Shown here: in pieces, positions 30,346-42,335 of the stretch
Layout: each line of letters starts with the position of its first letter
Position numbering within the stretch: the stretch's first letter is position 1
Assembly: GCA_030248215.1 (NCBI GenBank)
Contig: JASANG010003291.1
Span: 59,989-123,988 of the forward strand
Length of the DNA: 64,000 nt
Source of the DNA: Enoplolaimus lenunculus
Taxonomy: Eukaryota > Nematoda > Enoplea > Enoplida > Thoracostomopsidae
Reading direction: 5' to 3'
Program-made: the position numbers and the translations under genes
The notes under the pieces: generated by a model
Told to the model about the DNA's origin: nothing
Seen by the model: the letters and a program-made list of their open reading frames with translations, nothing else
Database searches by the model: none

Positions 30346-30580
30346 GCCCTATTCACCCGTGCAAGTTTTTGCTGGGAGAACTTGCAGCAGCAAATTACAC
30401 GCAGAACTTGCATTTTTTCATCAGCCAATAAAAAAGCGGGTGCAATAAATTCAGCGAATTTGCATGGTTATTTACACATGTGAACTAAATTCTTTGCCTT
30501 GATTTTTAATGTATTATTTGCAGCTGCAAGTTTTTCGAACGGGATTTTGAACAACACTTGCACGTGTGAATAGGGCTTTT
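30346..30580. mobile_element. GCA MITE
   Basis: AGCCCTATTCACCCGTGCAA then GTTTTTGCTG at the left; CACTTGCACGTGTGAATAGG then GCT at the right; GCAGCTGCAAG inside. Its right half is included in the inverted repeat 30451-30729. Confidence 0.75.
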
Positions 30581-31478
30581 TTACTGTGAACGGCATGTTA
30601 TTATCATTCAGCTTTTTAATTTTATTAATTTAACCTCAGATTTATTTTTTTGCTTAATTCTTTACAATCCACATAGTAAACGTCGCTGGATCGATGCGGC
30701 AGCGGTCAATGACAACTTGACCAATCAAACGTTTAGAACTAAATAAGTTTTCATAAACGAGTACAAATGCCATTATTTCATTGGCAATTTTCATGACTGA
30801 TTTGGATCAAAGAAAGTTTTCGCTATACAACTATTGGTCAGACTTTAATTGTAACCACGAGAGAGTCATTTTAATTGGTTCTTCATAGTCGTAAACCCAT
30901 CTGTTGATAACTGTTTTGTTTTCGGCCAACCAGAATGTTCCAGAAACGTTTTTGTTAAGGAAGAACACGGTTTGTAAAATTTGTTGAAATCCACTCGAGT
31001 ATTATTTTAAGTATTTTTTAAACTTGTGATTATAAGTTTATTGACGACTTTTAATTTGTTCCAGAATGAATTCCTAGTATCATTCTGGAAAAATTGTTTG
31101 TGTTCAGTTTGTTTGATTTCTCTATGGATAAACAACTTTGATATTTCTCGGATCGATGTTATATTTACCCCGTTATATTGCGAGTCGATTCGACTAAACA
31201 TTTGATTGGTCAAGTTGTCATTGACCGCTGCCGCATCGATCCAGCGACGTTTCCTATGTGGAATGTAAAGAATTAAGCAAAAAATAAATCTGAGGTTAAA
31301 TTAATAAAATTAAAAAGTTGAACGATAATAACATGCCGTTCACAGTAAAAAAGTCCTATTCACACGTGCAAGTGTTGTTCAAAATCCCGTTCGAAAAACT
31401 TGCAGCTGCAAATAATACATTAAAAATCAAGGCAAAGAATTTAGTTCATATGTGTAAATAACCATCCAAATTCGCTGA
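30451..31478. repeat. Inverted repeat with 278-bp arms
   Basis: Arms 30451-30729 and 31201-31478 are close reverse complements, with a spacer of about 470 bp. Landmarks are ACTGTGAACGGCATGTTATT and TCGATGCGGCAGCGGTCAAT. Because the arms contain half a GCA MITE, the duplication postdates that insertion. Confidence 0.82.
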
Positions 31479-31798
31479 AATGTTAACGTTCAGTTTTACG
31501 ATTACGCTTAGGTTTCAGGCTTTAGGACACTGTCAGGCGACAAGTTGTCAGCCGACAAATTGTAGATTCGTACTGACCAATTGTGCACTTTAAGTCGGGG
31601 CCTCGTACAAACGGCATAAATCAGAGAAAATTTCACCCCTATGTAAAATATCTGAAAATACAGCAAAAAGTATTTTTTACGTGTTCTGTCAAATGCAATG
31701 GTAGAAAATCAGCAGGAACCCATACGGCAATTAGCGATGTACTGCCTAAAGTCATAATCTTGGTCCAGCTGTCCTTTAACAACAAACTTTTCACTCTG

Positions 31799-31969
31799 CA
31801 TTGCAAAAAATGGTGAGTCAAATTGACGCTCTCGGAAATAGGATTTTCCTGACTACACAAACTGATTCAAAATTAAATGAGCAGAATTAGTCAAATTTTG
31901 ACTCACTTTATGTAGCCAGGAAAAGCCTGTTTTGGAGAAATTCAATTTGACTCGCCATCTTTTGCAGTG
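31799..31969. mobile_element. GTC MITE, short form
   Basis: CATTGCAAAAAATGGTGAG to CCATCTTTTGCAGTG, with matching TTTTCCTGACTACACAAACT arms. Confidence 0.75.
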
Positions 31970-32746
31970 TGTATTTCAATATGACTGGTTTGGCTTTCGT
32001 GATTATCAATCTATTTTCGGTCTGTTTAAGCAATATTCGCTTCAATCAAATGGTGTAAACATTAGCGTTTTAGGAATTAGAGTTGTTTATACAAATCTGT
32101 TGTGATTGCAACATTTTAATGGACCAATGGGATTTACAGCTGGCCGCAGTGGCGCGTGTGGGCACAAACTTGAAAACAAACCTACGTCAACCAATCAAAA
32201 TCCGTCTATGAGCCAAATGTTGTTTAACGTTATTTTAAGCCTGAACTGCGTTAAACCATTGGAAGCCTCTCCCTATGTTGCCTTCGGGGTTGTCCCGTTT
32301 TTGCGGCAGACCGCTGAATAGAGTAGGCTTATAGGCTGTAGACTATTTTTGCTGCTTAGACATACCGTTAGATTTTTCCTTACAGTGCGGATCAGGGAAT
32401 GAAGTATGATATCAGGTACTGTTATGCCCCTTAAAGTAACATTAATTGCCACTGTGATCAAAGTAATTATAACACAGTTCGGTCAGCTTTAAATTGTTTG
32501 TATTAATGTTTGTGCGAGTTTTGCTAACACTAAAGAATCATAAATTGCTAACAACTGGGAACTTGCGGTTGTTTTTAACTTAAAGTTGAAGTGAATTATT
32601 TCACAGATAAAGCAAATAACAACAGATACGGCCAAGTGGGGCCATAATAAGTCCCAAAACATATTTAGATTGCAATCCAAAGCTTTAAAAGTAAAAATGA
32701 AAAATAATAATAATTGCAAAATTTTGAAAACATATTTTCTCGATTA
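31970..32746. repeat. Intergenic with worn Tel-B right part
   Basis: About 32262-32450 shows TAGAGTAGGCTTATAGGC, then TACTGTTATGCCCCTTAAAG then TAACAT, the right end of Tel-B. The hexamer block is nearly lost. The rest is unassigned. Confidence 0.4.
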
Positions 32747-33017
32747 TTAACCCTTTATCACATGAATATTTTCTATTTCATCTGAGACTTGCTTTTACGT
32801 TAGGATTCGAACTCCAATGACTGGAGTAGGAGGCGTTTACCATCACCGCTCAGCTATAGGAGCTTGACGCTCGAGCCCGAGGGGACTCTCACGTCTTGTG
32901 GTGATTTAGTACTATGTATACGTATTGCAATTGTTAAACACGGTGCGATATAAATTATTTAACGTATATATACTGCGCTGAGTTGCCCATAGCCAACTCT
33001 ATGTGAGAAGAGGTTAA
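32747..33017 (-). mobile_element. TTAA-271 element with tRNA-like promoter (copy 4)
   Basis: TTAACCCTTTATCACATG to ATGTGAGAAGAGGTTAA, 271 bp, TTAA on both sides. The minus strand holds TATAGCTGAGCGGTGATGG and TGGAGTTCGAATCC. Confidence 0.87.
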
Positions 33018-33387
33018 ATGTTAAGCCAAATTTCAATAAATTTGTTATTTCTGCTGTATTTTAAGACAATTTGTCAATCGACAATTCGCCGTCTGACATC
33101 CGAAATCTCACCAGCTCCATAATTTGTTGGTCATCATTAAAGTTTTAGGATTAAACCTTTTGAATTTTGGGGGCTGGTTTAGGCTTTAATGGCGTCACAA
33201 ACGACGTATTCTTATAGAATCAATTTACGCAGCAGACTTTATCTAAAATGTGCTTTTTTATACAACGATTTCGCGTAATGTTGTCTACTTCGCATTACAG
33301 AATTCCGCGTTTACTTGCAGGTTTTCCGGATAGTTTCTGGGGGAATTCTAGCAACTCCCAAATCACACATCAACCGCACAATTAAAA
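33018..33387. other. Intergenic, nothing recognised
   Basis: No gene or repeat supported. Confidence 0.3.
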
Positions 33388-33570
33388 CGGCCAATGTTAC
33401 TTTAAGGGGCGTAACAGTTGATTAAGCGTATTCCTAAGCCAAAGCCTAAGCGTTGAAAAATGTGTTCCTAAGCGTAAGCCTAAACCTAAGCAAAAAATGT
33501 AATCTAGAATCTATGCCTAGTCTTTCATGGACCCACCAGAAACCTGGACGCCCCTTAAAGTAACATGAGC
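33388..33570 (-). mobile_element. Tel-B MITE with perfect 8-bp target duplication
   Basis: CGGCCAATGTTACTTTAAGG to TAAAGTAACATGAGC. AATTAAAA at 33380-33387 is repeated exactly at 33571-33578. Confidence 0.92.
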
Positions 33571-33664
33571 AATTAAAAAGATGAATTTCGTCACAAAGGA
33601 GTAGGTTTAATTGTGAGATATGCATTTGCAGAAAATGGTTAATAACGGCATTAACACCAAATTC

Positions 33665-33842
33665 GGCTAATGTTACTTTAAGGGGCGTCCAGCTTTCTGG
33701 TGGGTCCATGAAAGAGTTGGTTTAGATTCTAGATTACTTTTTTTGCTTAGGCTTAGGCTGAGAAACTCATTTTTGCAACGGTTAGGCTTAGACATAGGAA
33801 TACGCTTTATTTACTGTTACGCCTCTAAAAGTAACGTTGGCC
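33665..33842 (+). mobile_element. Tel-B MITE
   Basis: GGCTAATGTTACTTTAAGG to AAAAGTAACGTTGGCC. It lies only 95 bp from the previous Tel-B copy and in opposite orientation. Flanks agree at 6 of 8. Confidence 0.82.
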
Positions 33843-34060
33843 ACAAGTTCAATACGAGCGGCGTTTGGATATTTTCGCTTTTTTAAGATACGAACAATGG
33901 AAATAGAAATTTACCAGACAACAGGATATGACAAGCTTTAATATCAATTTTCAAGCACAAATCGTCCCAGACGAATTGTGCTACAGACAGTCGTCATAAT
34001 ATTAATTCTAACTGGAGTAAAAAACACTGATATTTGAAAGAAATCAACGTATACAGCATG

Positions 34061-34244
34061 GGCCCATGTGAACAACAGGGGCGGAACGTTTTTCTGCGGA
34101 ACTGCAGAAGGGTAAGCTTAATCTTTAGACTAATTTTTTTGCTTGGCTTAGGTTTGCGCTTAGGAATAAACTCATTCTTACGCTTAGGCTTAGGCTTAGG
34201 AATATGCTTATAATACTGTTTCGTTCCTGTTCTTTACATTGGCC
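34061..34244 (+). mobile_element. Tel-A MITE with 7-of-8 target duplication
   Basis: GGCCCATGTGAACAACAGG to TTCTTTACATTGGCC, with GCTTAGGCTTAGGCTTAGG. Flanks ACAGCATG / ACAGCATA. Confidence 0.88.
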
Positions 34245-34587
34245 ACAGCATAGATGTATATATGCCAAAAGATAACAGAGAACGCTTTGCTTCCAAAATT
34301 ATTTGACGGGACACGAATCGAACTGGTATGAGCCACATTTAACTTTAGAGTCAAAGAATATTTCTCGATCGAAATACTCGCTAAAATGGTCCTGGAACGA
34401 AATTCTGCTCACACCCCTGCTCGGCCAATAAACCTTGTCATAAGTGACAATACATAGCTTAAACTCGATAAGGTTGGATAAATATTTTGGACCAAGCAAA
34501 CTCGGGGGTCACGCCCCCGACAAATAGAAACACGGTGGGGCTACAGAGTTGAAGGATTGTGAGTAGATTTATGTTTTAGCTTACACA

Positions 34588-34760
34588 CAATGGCGGATCC
34601 AAGGGGGGCCACCCCGGCCGTGCCCCCCCCAACAGCATCTCGACAAAAATTATATAGCTATTTTGTTACAATAGTTCGTGGTTTGTGTATGGGTCAAAAG
34701 TAAGTTTATTACATGTGAAATTTTGGCCCCCCCCATTTTGAGATCCTGGATCCGCCACTG
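34588..34760. mobile_element. hAT-type MITE, 173 bp
   Basis: CAATGGCGGATCCAAGG at the left and CCTGGATCCGCCACTG at the right. The flanking 8-mers CTTACACA / CTTACAGA agree at 7 of 8. CAGTGGCGGATCC ends with 8-bp duplications are typical of hAT MITEs. C-runs lie just inside each end. Confidence 0.82.
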
Positions 34761-37066
34761 CTTACAGATTAAGCTTAGTGTTCGGGATACGCTCTGTAAA
34801 GAGGTCTCCAAAAACATGAATGTCTTGATATCTTTACGTCCAACAGATTTCATTGAACGTTTTTGACCCGAGAGAATATACTTTGTGTTTGTGCTATTTT
34901 TGTGTTCTTTGACACTGTCTGCCATTTTAACTGAATGACGTACAATAGTTATTAGCATATTTGAAATTTTGATGCGGGCGCCGAATATATGTTTGGCCCC
35001 AAAAAACAGTCCAGATGTCACAAAACGAGGGGGTGAGTCACTGATCAGTAAGTCATTTTGACGTCACAGTCAATTTCACTGTGGAATGTTGGAATGAAAA
35101 CAATTCGTTTTTTTTTTGGAATTTCGACAAACGACAAATTTTGATAAATGAAACACCGTTTTCTTGCGGGTTGTCGTGGTTTGAGTTGTTTGGTTTCAAG
35201 TAGAAATAAAATAACATTTCTTAACCACCATCGAACTGTGTTTTTTGCGAGATATATTGATCCCACTGCCAGTCGCATTAATCACAACATTTTTGATCTG
35301 GCACTCAACGCTCGTAATTTTTCGTTTTGGCTGCGAAAATAAATCTTGAAAAACGTTGTCATACCTCGGTATTTCATTTTAGCAATTTTCAATATACGAC
35401 CAAACCACAGATGACCATTTTATTACCACCAAGTCAAAGTTTTTATCTGACATCTCTTTCCGTTAACCGGACGAGTCAGCTTTAGTACGAAGCATAACGT
35501 GGGTGTTAAGTGCGTACAATGATGATTGTCATTTTGACAACGAAATTCATGGTTTTGACAGTGCCATCCTGTACCGTAACCGATTTGCAATTTTAATTAA
35601 AGTTTGGGTGTGAAATCCGCTAAAATAGAAGGACATTGCGAAAAACGAACAATCGTTTACTGATTAAACTGGTAAAATACGACAGCTAACGCAAGCTGAA
35701 ACAGATGTGAAATTTTTCAAATATCCGCTTATCAAATGTCTGCTACTCTCATGCTGGGTTTATGATTTTGCGCACAATTTACAATTGTACAGCAAATTTT
35801 CGAATGACCGTATTCCAACGGTATTTCCCAAGCCGGGCAGAAATCAACATCAATCATTTCAGTATCCGTTTTCCGTTTCCGTTATTTTTACTATCCGTTT
35901 ACACCCCCAATTTTCAGGGTGACGCTATACTTTTTAATGCCACATCTTCAAACATGCGAAAAATCTACTGCCGAAATTGTGGGAACAAATCCACACCGGA
36001 ACCGGCAGTGGTCCTTCAGTTGAACGCTGGTGCCAGGCCGCGTTCAAAACTTTACACCTCCGTAATCGGGTAACCAAAACTGGTTTATATACCAAATACG
36101 ACAAACGCTTGTATGACGTAATAAATACGGAACCCCCATTGGTGTTCCTGTGACCAAAAAACATAAATAACCAATTGGCAGTTGGCCAACAGTTCCGACA
36201 TGGCATATTTCAAAACAAACTTAGCCAGCGGTGCATATTTTATAACACAAAAAGTCCACGTGTCTACAACTTGGTATAATGGCATGGGTGCCACCTTAGA
36301 AAAATTAGCTGACGCGTGTAAGTGGGGTTTTTGGCTAAATCCGTACAATAGAAGGACAGTGTGACACTATCAAGCAATTTACTCTTTTCGTTTCTATTTA
36401 TATGAATAATTACACAACCAAAAACTAGCAAATGTTGAAGCTACGACTCTGGGATTCCTTCCTAAGAACCGATGGTCCTACGTCCAAACGGTTTTTATCG
36501 GCGAGCGAGAAAAAATTATTTAACCGACACAGGTTATATTCCAAACGGCAAAAGGGTTTTTTCGGTTGTTTTTTAGAAATTTGGGAGGGAGGGACATAGT
36601 CCCATGTCCTCTCCTTGTTGGCATACGCCTCTCGTGTCAGATACGCCCTCTGTAGCTGCAGGCAGTCATGGTGTGATATTAAAATTTAATTTTAGCATTT
36701 TTCTCTCGTTTGTCAGAGCCAGAAACGAACTTTGTGGTTTAATACACAAAAACGTGTTAAATGAGGTTGGCGAGCTGCAGGGCGTTTGTAGGCGTCATTG
36801 TCGGCTTTATTTTAATTGAATTTAAACACAGAGCCAGTTTTCAAGTCACGTGACGCCGCCGCTTTTGCTTCGGTGCTTAATTTATGAGCCAATCACAGGG
36901 GAGTGTGCCCAACGAAACGGATATGTTCCGATCTGGTGAACGTAAGCAGGAAAATAACAGCGCTTTTTAAATAAGACTTACAGAATGACCTTCTGAATTA
37001 TAGAGGTAAAAATTATTTTACTTGGAAATAATATAACTTCCGCAACCGAATTTCTCAGTATACACA
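34761..37066. other. 2.3-kb gene-poor stretch
   Basis: Read on both strands without finding an exon chain or a known repeat family. Near 35825-35930 there is ATCAACATCAATCATTTC and then a piece resembling the ACGGATATCC repeat. Some frames of 60-100 codons occur but lack splice-site and homology support. Confidence 0.35.
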
Positions 37067-37400
37067 AACTAAATTGTCTTAAAATCACAAGACTCCTACT
37101 TTGTTAAATTTTCAAGACATAAATGTCTTGTATTTTAGACTTTGATAGCCTTAAACAGCTCAAAAATTCATTTCTTAAATGGTGAAAACATAAATGCTTT
37201 ATATCCAAGAAATTGCTATTGCCAATTTATAAGACACAAATTTCCATCTTTCAAGAACTGATGTCTTTATTCAAGAAATAATTTTTCTTATTTTTATGTG
37301 TGGAAAAAAGTTGCTCCGTGGATATCCTTAAGCGTGTATATAAATGATCGAATTTCAAAGGAATTTCGGGTTGAGCTCAGACTCCCCATAACCTATGTTG
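37067..37400 (+). repeat. Left direct repeat flanking the 18-bp satellite
   Basis: From AAATTGTCTTAAAATCACAA to GGGTTGAGCTCAG. It is similar over about 310 bp, in the same orientation, to 40780-41095. It contains AAGACATAAATGTCTTG palindromes. Its class is unknown. Confidence 0.7.
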
Positions 37401-37759
37401 ACGTCTTGGGCGTATCTTAGGTTGCAAAATTAGGGTAATTGGTTGAGCGTTAGCCCCCAATTTTGGAGTCAGTTTCCATGGCACATCTCTGTGTTTTATT
37501 TCAGACATAATTGTCTTATATTTTAGTATAATTTGCCTTATATTTCACACATATTTTTCTTAATCGTTCTTAAAACAAAGTCTTAAATTTAAGATATTAA
37601 GTCTGAAGCATTTTAGACCAATATTTCTGAAAAATTTAAGAAATAGTGTTTTGAATTCAAGTCATGCCTGGAGTCTGTAACAAAAACATAATAATCTTAA
37701 ACTTCAGACAATATTTCTTGAGTACAAGACAGTTTATTTTGTTTAGCTAAGCATAAATT

Positions 37760-40395
37760 TTTAACAAAATACATTAACTCTAGATTTTTAGCTAAGATTA
37801 AATTACTAAATAAGCCTAAATTTTTACCTAAGCCTAAAAATTTCCTAAATTTTTAGCTAAGCCTAAATTATTATCTAAGCATTGTTAGCTAAGCCTAAAT
37901 TGTTAGCTAAGCATTGTTAGCTAAGCCTAAATTGTTAGCTAAGCCTAAATTGTTAGCTAAGCCTAAATTGTTAGCTAAGCCTAAATTGTTAGCTAAGCCT
38001 AAATTGTTAGCTAAGCATTGTTAGCTAAGCCTAAATTGTTAGCTAAGCCTAAATTGTTAGCTAAGCCTAAATTGTTAGCTAAGCCTAAATTGTTAGCTAA
38101 GCCTAAATTGTTAGCTAAGCCTAAATTGTTAGCTAAGCATTGTTAGCTAAGCCTAAATTGTTAGCTAAGCCTAAATTGTTAGCTAAGCCTAAATTGTTAG
38201 CTAAGCCTAAATTGTTAGCTAAGCCTAAATTGTTAGCTAAGCCTAAATTGTTAGCTAAGCCTAAATTGTTAGCTAAGCCTAAATTGTTAGCTAAGCCTAA
38301 ATTGTTAGCTAAGCCTAAATTGTTAGCTAAGCCTAAATTGTTAGCTAAGCCTAAATTGTTAGCTAAGCCTAAATTGTTAGCTAAGCCTAAATTTTTAGCT
38401 AAGCCTAAATTGTTAGCTAAGCCTAAATTGTTAGCTAAGCCTAAATTGTTAGCTAAGCATTGTTAGCTAAGCCTAAATTGTTAACTAAGCCTAAATTGTT
38501 AGCTAAGCATTGTTAGCTAAGCCTAAATTGTTAGCTAAGCCTAAATTGTTAGCTAAGCCTAAATTTTTAGCTAAGCCTAAATTGTTAGCTAAGCCTAAAT
38601 TGTTAGCTAAGCCTAAATTGTTAGCTAAGCCTAAATTGTTAGCTAAGTCTAAATTGTTAGCTAAGCCTAAATTGTTAGCTAAGCATTGTTAGCTAAACCT
38701 AAATTGTTAGCTAAGCCTAAATTGTTAGCTAAGCCTAAATTGTTAGCTAAGCATTGTTAGCTAAGCCTAAATTGTTAGCTAAGCCTAAATTGTTAGCTAA
38801 GCCTAAATTGTTAGCTAAGCATTGTTAGCTAAGCCTAAATTGTTAGCTAAGCCTCGGTAAGTGATTGTTAGCTAAGCCTAAATTGTTAGCTAAGCCTAAA
38901 TTGTTAGCTAAGCCTAAATTGTTAGCTAAGCCTAAGCTAAGCCTAAATTGTTAGCTAAGCCTAAATTTTTAGCTAAGCCTAAATTTTTAGCTAAGCCTAA
39001 ATTTTTAGCTAAGCCTAAATTGTTAGCTAAGCCTAAATTGTTAGCTAAGCCTAAATTGTTAGCTAAGCCTAAATTGTTAGCTAAGCCTAAATTGTTAGCT
39101 AAGCCTAAGCTAAGCCTAAATTGTTAGCTAAGCCTAAATTTTTAGCTAAGCCTAAATTTTTAGCTAAGCCTAAATTGTTAGCTAAGCCTAAATTTTTAGC
39201 TAAGCCTAAATTGTTAGCTAAGCCTAAATTGTTAGCTAAGCCTAAATTGTTAGCTAAGTCTAAATTGTAGCTAAGCCTAAATTGTTAGCTAAGCATTGTT
39301 AGCTAAACCTAAATTGTTAGCTAAGCCTAAATTGTTAGCTAAGCCTAAATTGTTAGCTAAGCATTGTTAGCTAAGCCTAAATTGTTAGCTAAGCCTAAAT
39401 TGTTAGCTAAGCCTAAATTGTTAGCTAAGCCTAAATTGTTAGCTAAGCATTGTTAGCTAAGCCTAAATTGTTAGCTAAGCCTAAATTGTTAGCTAAGCCT
39501 AAATTGTTAGCTAAGCCTAAATTGTTAGCTAAGCCTAAATTTTTAGCTAAGCCTAAATTTTTAGCTAAGCCTAAATTGTTAGCTAAGCCTAAATTTTTAG
39601 CTAAGCCTAAATTGTTAGCTAAGCCTAAATTGTTAGCTGAGCCTAAATTGTTAGCTAAGCATTGTTAGCTAAACCTAAATTGTTAGCTAAGCCTAAATTG
39701 TTAGCTAAGCCTAAATTGTTAGCTAAGCATTGTTAGCTAAGCCTAAATTGTTAACTAAGCCTAAATTGTTAGCTAAGCATTGTTAGCTAAGCCTAAATTG
39801 TTAGCTAAGCCTAAATTGTTAGCTAAGCCTAAATTTTTAGCTAAGCCTAAATTGTTAGCTAAGCCTAAATTGTTAGCTAAGCCTAAATTGTTAGCTAAGC
39901 CTAAATTGTTAGCTAAGTCTAAATTGTTAGCTAAGCCTAAATTGTTAGCTAAGCATTGTTAGCTAAACCTAAATTGTTAGCTAAGCCTAAATTGTTAGCT
40001 AAGCCTAAATTGTTAGCTAAGCATTGTTAGCTAAGCCTAAATTGTTAGCTAAGCCTAAATTGTTAGCTAAGCCTAAATTGTTAGCTAAGCCTAAATTGTT
40101 AGCTAAGCATTGTTAGCTAAGCCTAAATTGTTAGCTAAGCCTAAATTGTTAGCTAAGCCTAAATTGTTAGCTAAGCCTAAATTGTTAGCTAAGCCTAAAT
40201 TGTTAGCTAAGCCTAAGCTAAGCCTAAATTGTTAGCTAAGCCTAAATTTTTAGCTAAGCCTAAATTTTTAGCTAAGCCTAAATTGTTAGCTAAGCCTAAA
40301 TTTTTAGCTAAGCCTAAATTGTTAGCTAAGCCTAAATTGTTAGCTAAGCCTAAATTGTTAGCTAAGCATTGTTAGCTAAACCTAAATTTCTAGTT
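37760..40395. repeat. 18-bp satellite array, about 2.6 kb
   Basis: The unit is TTGTTAGCTAAGCCTAAA, with a recurrent variant TTTTTAGCTAAGCCTAAA and a shortened 12-bp unit TTGTTAGCTAAG followed by CA. The unit includes GCCTAA, the complement of TTAGGC. Edges are more diverged than the centre. A longer order exists: the block around 38480-38700 recurs at 39750-39970 (offset about 1270 bp). Frame-preserving length yields long LLAKPK reading frames that are not genes. Confidence 0.95.
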
Positions 40396-40779
40396 AAGTC
40401 TGAACCTGAACCTAAAGCCTTAATTATAAATGTTGAGTATTAACCAGTTTGCAACGGCTTGATTGTTTTCAACTATTTTTCATTGATAAAATTCATACAC
40501 AATCGCTATATTTTTATGTTTTTTATCATTTTTAACCACAGCTGATGGCGATAAATATATCAGAATATATTATTTGTTCGAAATGAGTTCATTGATTATT
40601 TTGTTGAACAGATGAATTCTATCGACAGCTGTAGGCGAAATGTTAAATCAGATGATTTTATGCGCCAATAACTAATTTATTTAAAGTTTTTTCAAATATA
40701 AACAATCTGAATGAAACAATCTTCATTTTTGAATGTATATACAAAGTAGATTGTAGTAACGATTCTATTCCCGAAACAA

Positions 40780-41095
40780 ATTGTCTTAAAATTTCAAGAC
40801 TTCTACTTTCTTCTATTTTCAAGACATAAATGTCTTGCATTGTAGACATTAATAGCCTTAAAAAGTTCAGAAATAAGTTTCTTAAATGGTTAAAACATAA
40901 ATGTCTTATATACAAAAAATGGCTGCCAATTTATAAGACATAAATTCCTTCATCTCAGAAAATAGTTGTTTTTATTGAAGAATTAATTTTCTGATATTTA
41001 TATATACGTAAAAAGAGTTGCTCTGTTTGTATTTTAAACGGATATATACATATATAATCGAATTTAAAAGATATTCCGGGTTGAACTCAGTTACT
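40780..41095 (+). repeat. Right direct repeat flanking the 18-bp satellite
   Basis: Diverged copy of 37067-37400 in the same orientation (AAATTGTCTTAAAATTTCAA to GGGTTGAACTCAG). It differs at many positions and is clearly older than the array homogenisation. Confidence 0.7.
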
Positions 41096-41635
41096 GTTGA
41101 CCATAAATGAAATATTGCGACTCGAAAGCCGATGTGCAATATTTTGTGGTTGTGAAACAAAGATTTATTAGCATCGTGTAGTTGTTTACAGAAATGATGA
41201 CTCTTATTTGATTGCATATTCGTCATCAAAAATGACACAAAATACTAGTAAGTCGACATCTAAAGACGACCAGGTATTGGTATTGGGGGTAAACAAGAAT
41301 TATTGGACGCAGGGGAGAATAGAACTTTCTGCAACATAAAATTTTTCCAAATCGGAGAAAAATTTTGGGTCAGGCGGGGCGAAGTGTCTGTCAGTGAGTG
41401 CCGTACCATTTCGTTCATCTGTCCGTTGTTTCGACGCTGCGCAAAAAAATGTAGAAAATATGTCTAAAAACGACGTTTGACAATCTGAACAAGACAGCTC
41501 ATTGGATTGATTACAATTTCGCAACAATATTTTTTATTTTTACTGAAACGAAACGTAATCAACAAGTCGCACGTAGCACAATTATTCCAAGAAAATATTG
41601 CTTGAAATAAACAATTTTAAAAAAGATGCCTCCGA
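41096..41635. other. Intergenic, nothing recognised
   Basis: A 75-codon minus-strand frame at 41300-41527 has no recognisable motif or splice context. Confidence 0.3.
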
Positions 41636-41765
41636 TTCAAACGTTCATGTTTTTGCAGCGAAAACTAGCAACTAAAACTTGCAGTGGCAAATTATCAATT
41701 TTGTAGCCATATTTGCAGCTGCTACAAAGTTTTGGTGCAAAAACTTTCATGTGTGAATATGGCTT
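41636..41765. mobile_element. GCA MITE, short and worn
   Basis: AAACGTTCATGTTTTTGCAG to CTTTCATGTGTGAATATGGC, about 130 bp, with ATTTGCAGCTGCTAC inside. Confidence 0.5.
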
Positions 41766-41980
41766 ATAAAATATCAAAATCATTATTGAATTTTAGTAAC
41801 AATCTTTATTCTGACATAGTTTCGTTAGAAAATAGCCGAACCTCTGAAAAACATAGAGGATTCAGCCATTTCATACGCTGTTTACTGACCGCTAATAGTT
41901 GAAGCGTAAAATATCCCATGTGAATACAATGGGGGACCCATACGGCATAAACCCTCGAAAGAAATCGAACCGGAAACTTT

Positions 41981-42270
41981 TGTGTTAAAATTTAGTAAAG
42001 TTTTGCGTTAAAATTTAGTAAAATTTTGTGTTAAAATTTAGTAAAATTTTGTGTTAAAATTTAGTAAAATTTTGTATTAAAATTTAGTAAAATTTTGTGT
42101 TAAAATTTAGTAAAATTTTGTGTTAAAATTTAGTAAAATTTTGTGTTAAAATTTAGTAAAATTTTGTGTTAAAATTTAGTAAAATTTTGTGTTAAAATTT
42201 AGTAAAATTTTGTGTTACAATTTAGTAAAATTTTGTGTTAAAATTTAGTAAAATTTTGTGTTAAAATTTA
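41981..42270. repeat. 23-bp tandem repeat, about 13 copies
   Basis: The unit GTGTTAAAATTTAGTAAAATTTT is repeated with very few differences, so the expansion is recent. It abuts a TTTAGTACTAAAATTGCG repeat copy (about 42275-42335), from which it may have grown. Confidence 0.9.
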
Positions 42271-42335
42271 GTATATTTTTGTATCTAATATTAGTACTAA
42301 AATTGCGTTAGGCTTCTCGTTAGCGAGCTTTTTCC

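Noticed and set aside
34650-35021. A 123-codon minus-strand frame containing WRIQDLKMGGAK
   Set aside because: That motif is the translation of hAT-type MITE ends (GGATCC..GCCCCCC). The rest has no support.
38140-39962. Long reading frames of repeated LLAKPK in the satellite
   Set aside because: They result from an 18-bp unit (a multiple of three) lacking stops. There are no signal, splice or codon features, and several shifted copies break off at short units.
37067-41095. The direct repeats around the satellite as long terminal repeats of a retroelement
   Set aside because: No TG...CA ends, no target duplication, no primer-binding-like or coding sequence between them, and the two copies are strongly diverged. 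Only satellite lies in between.
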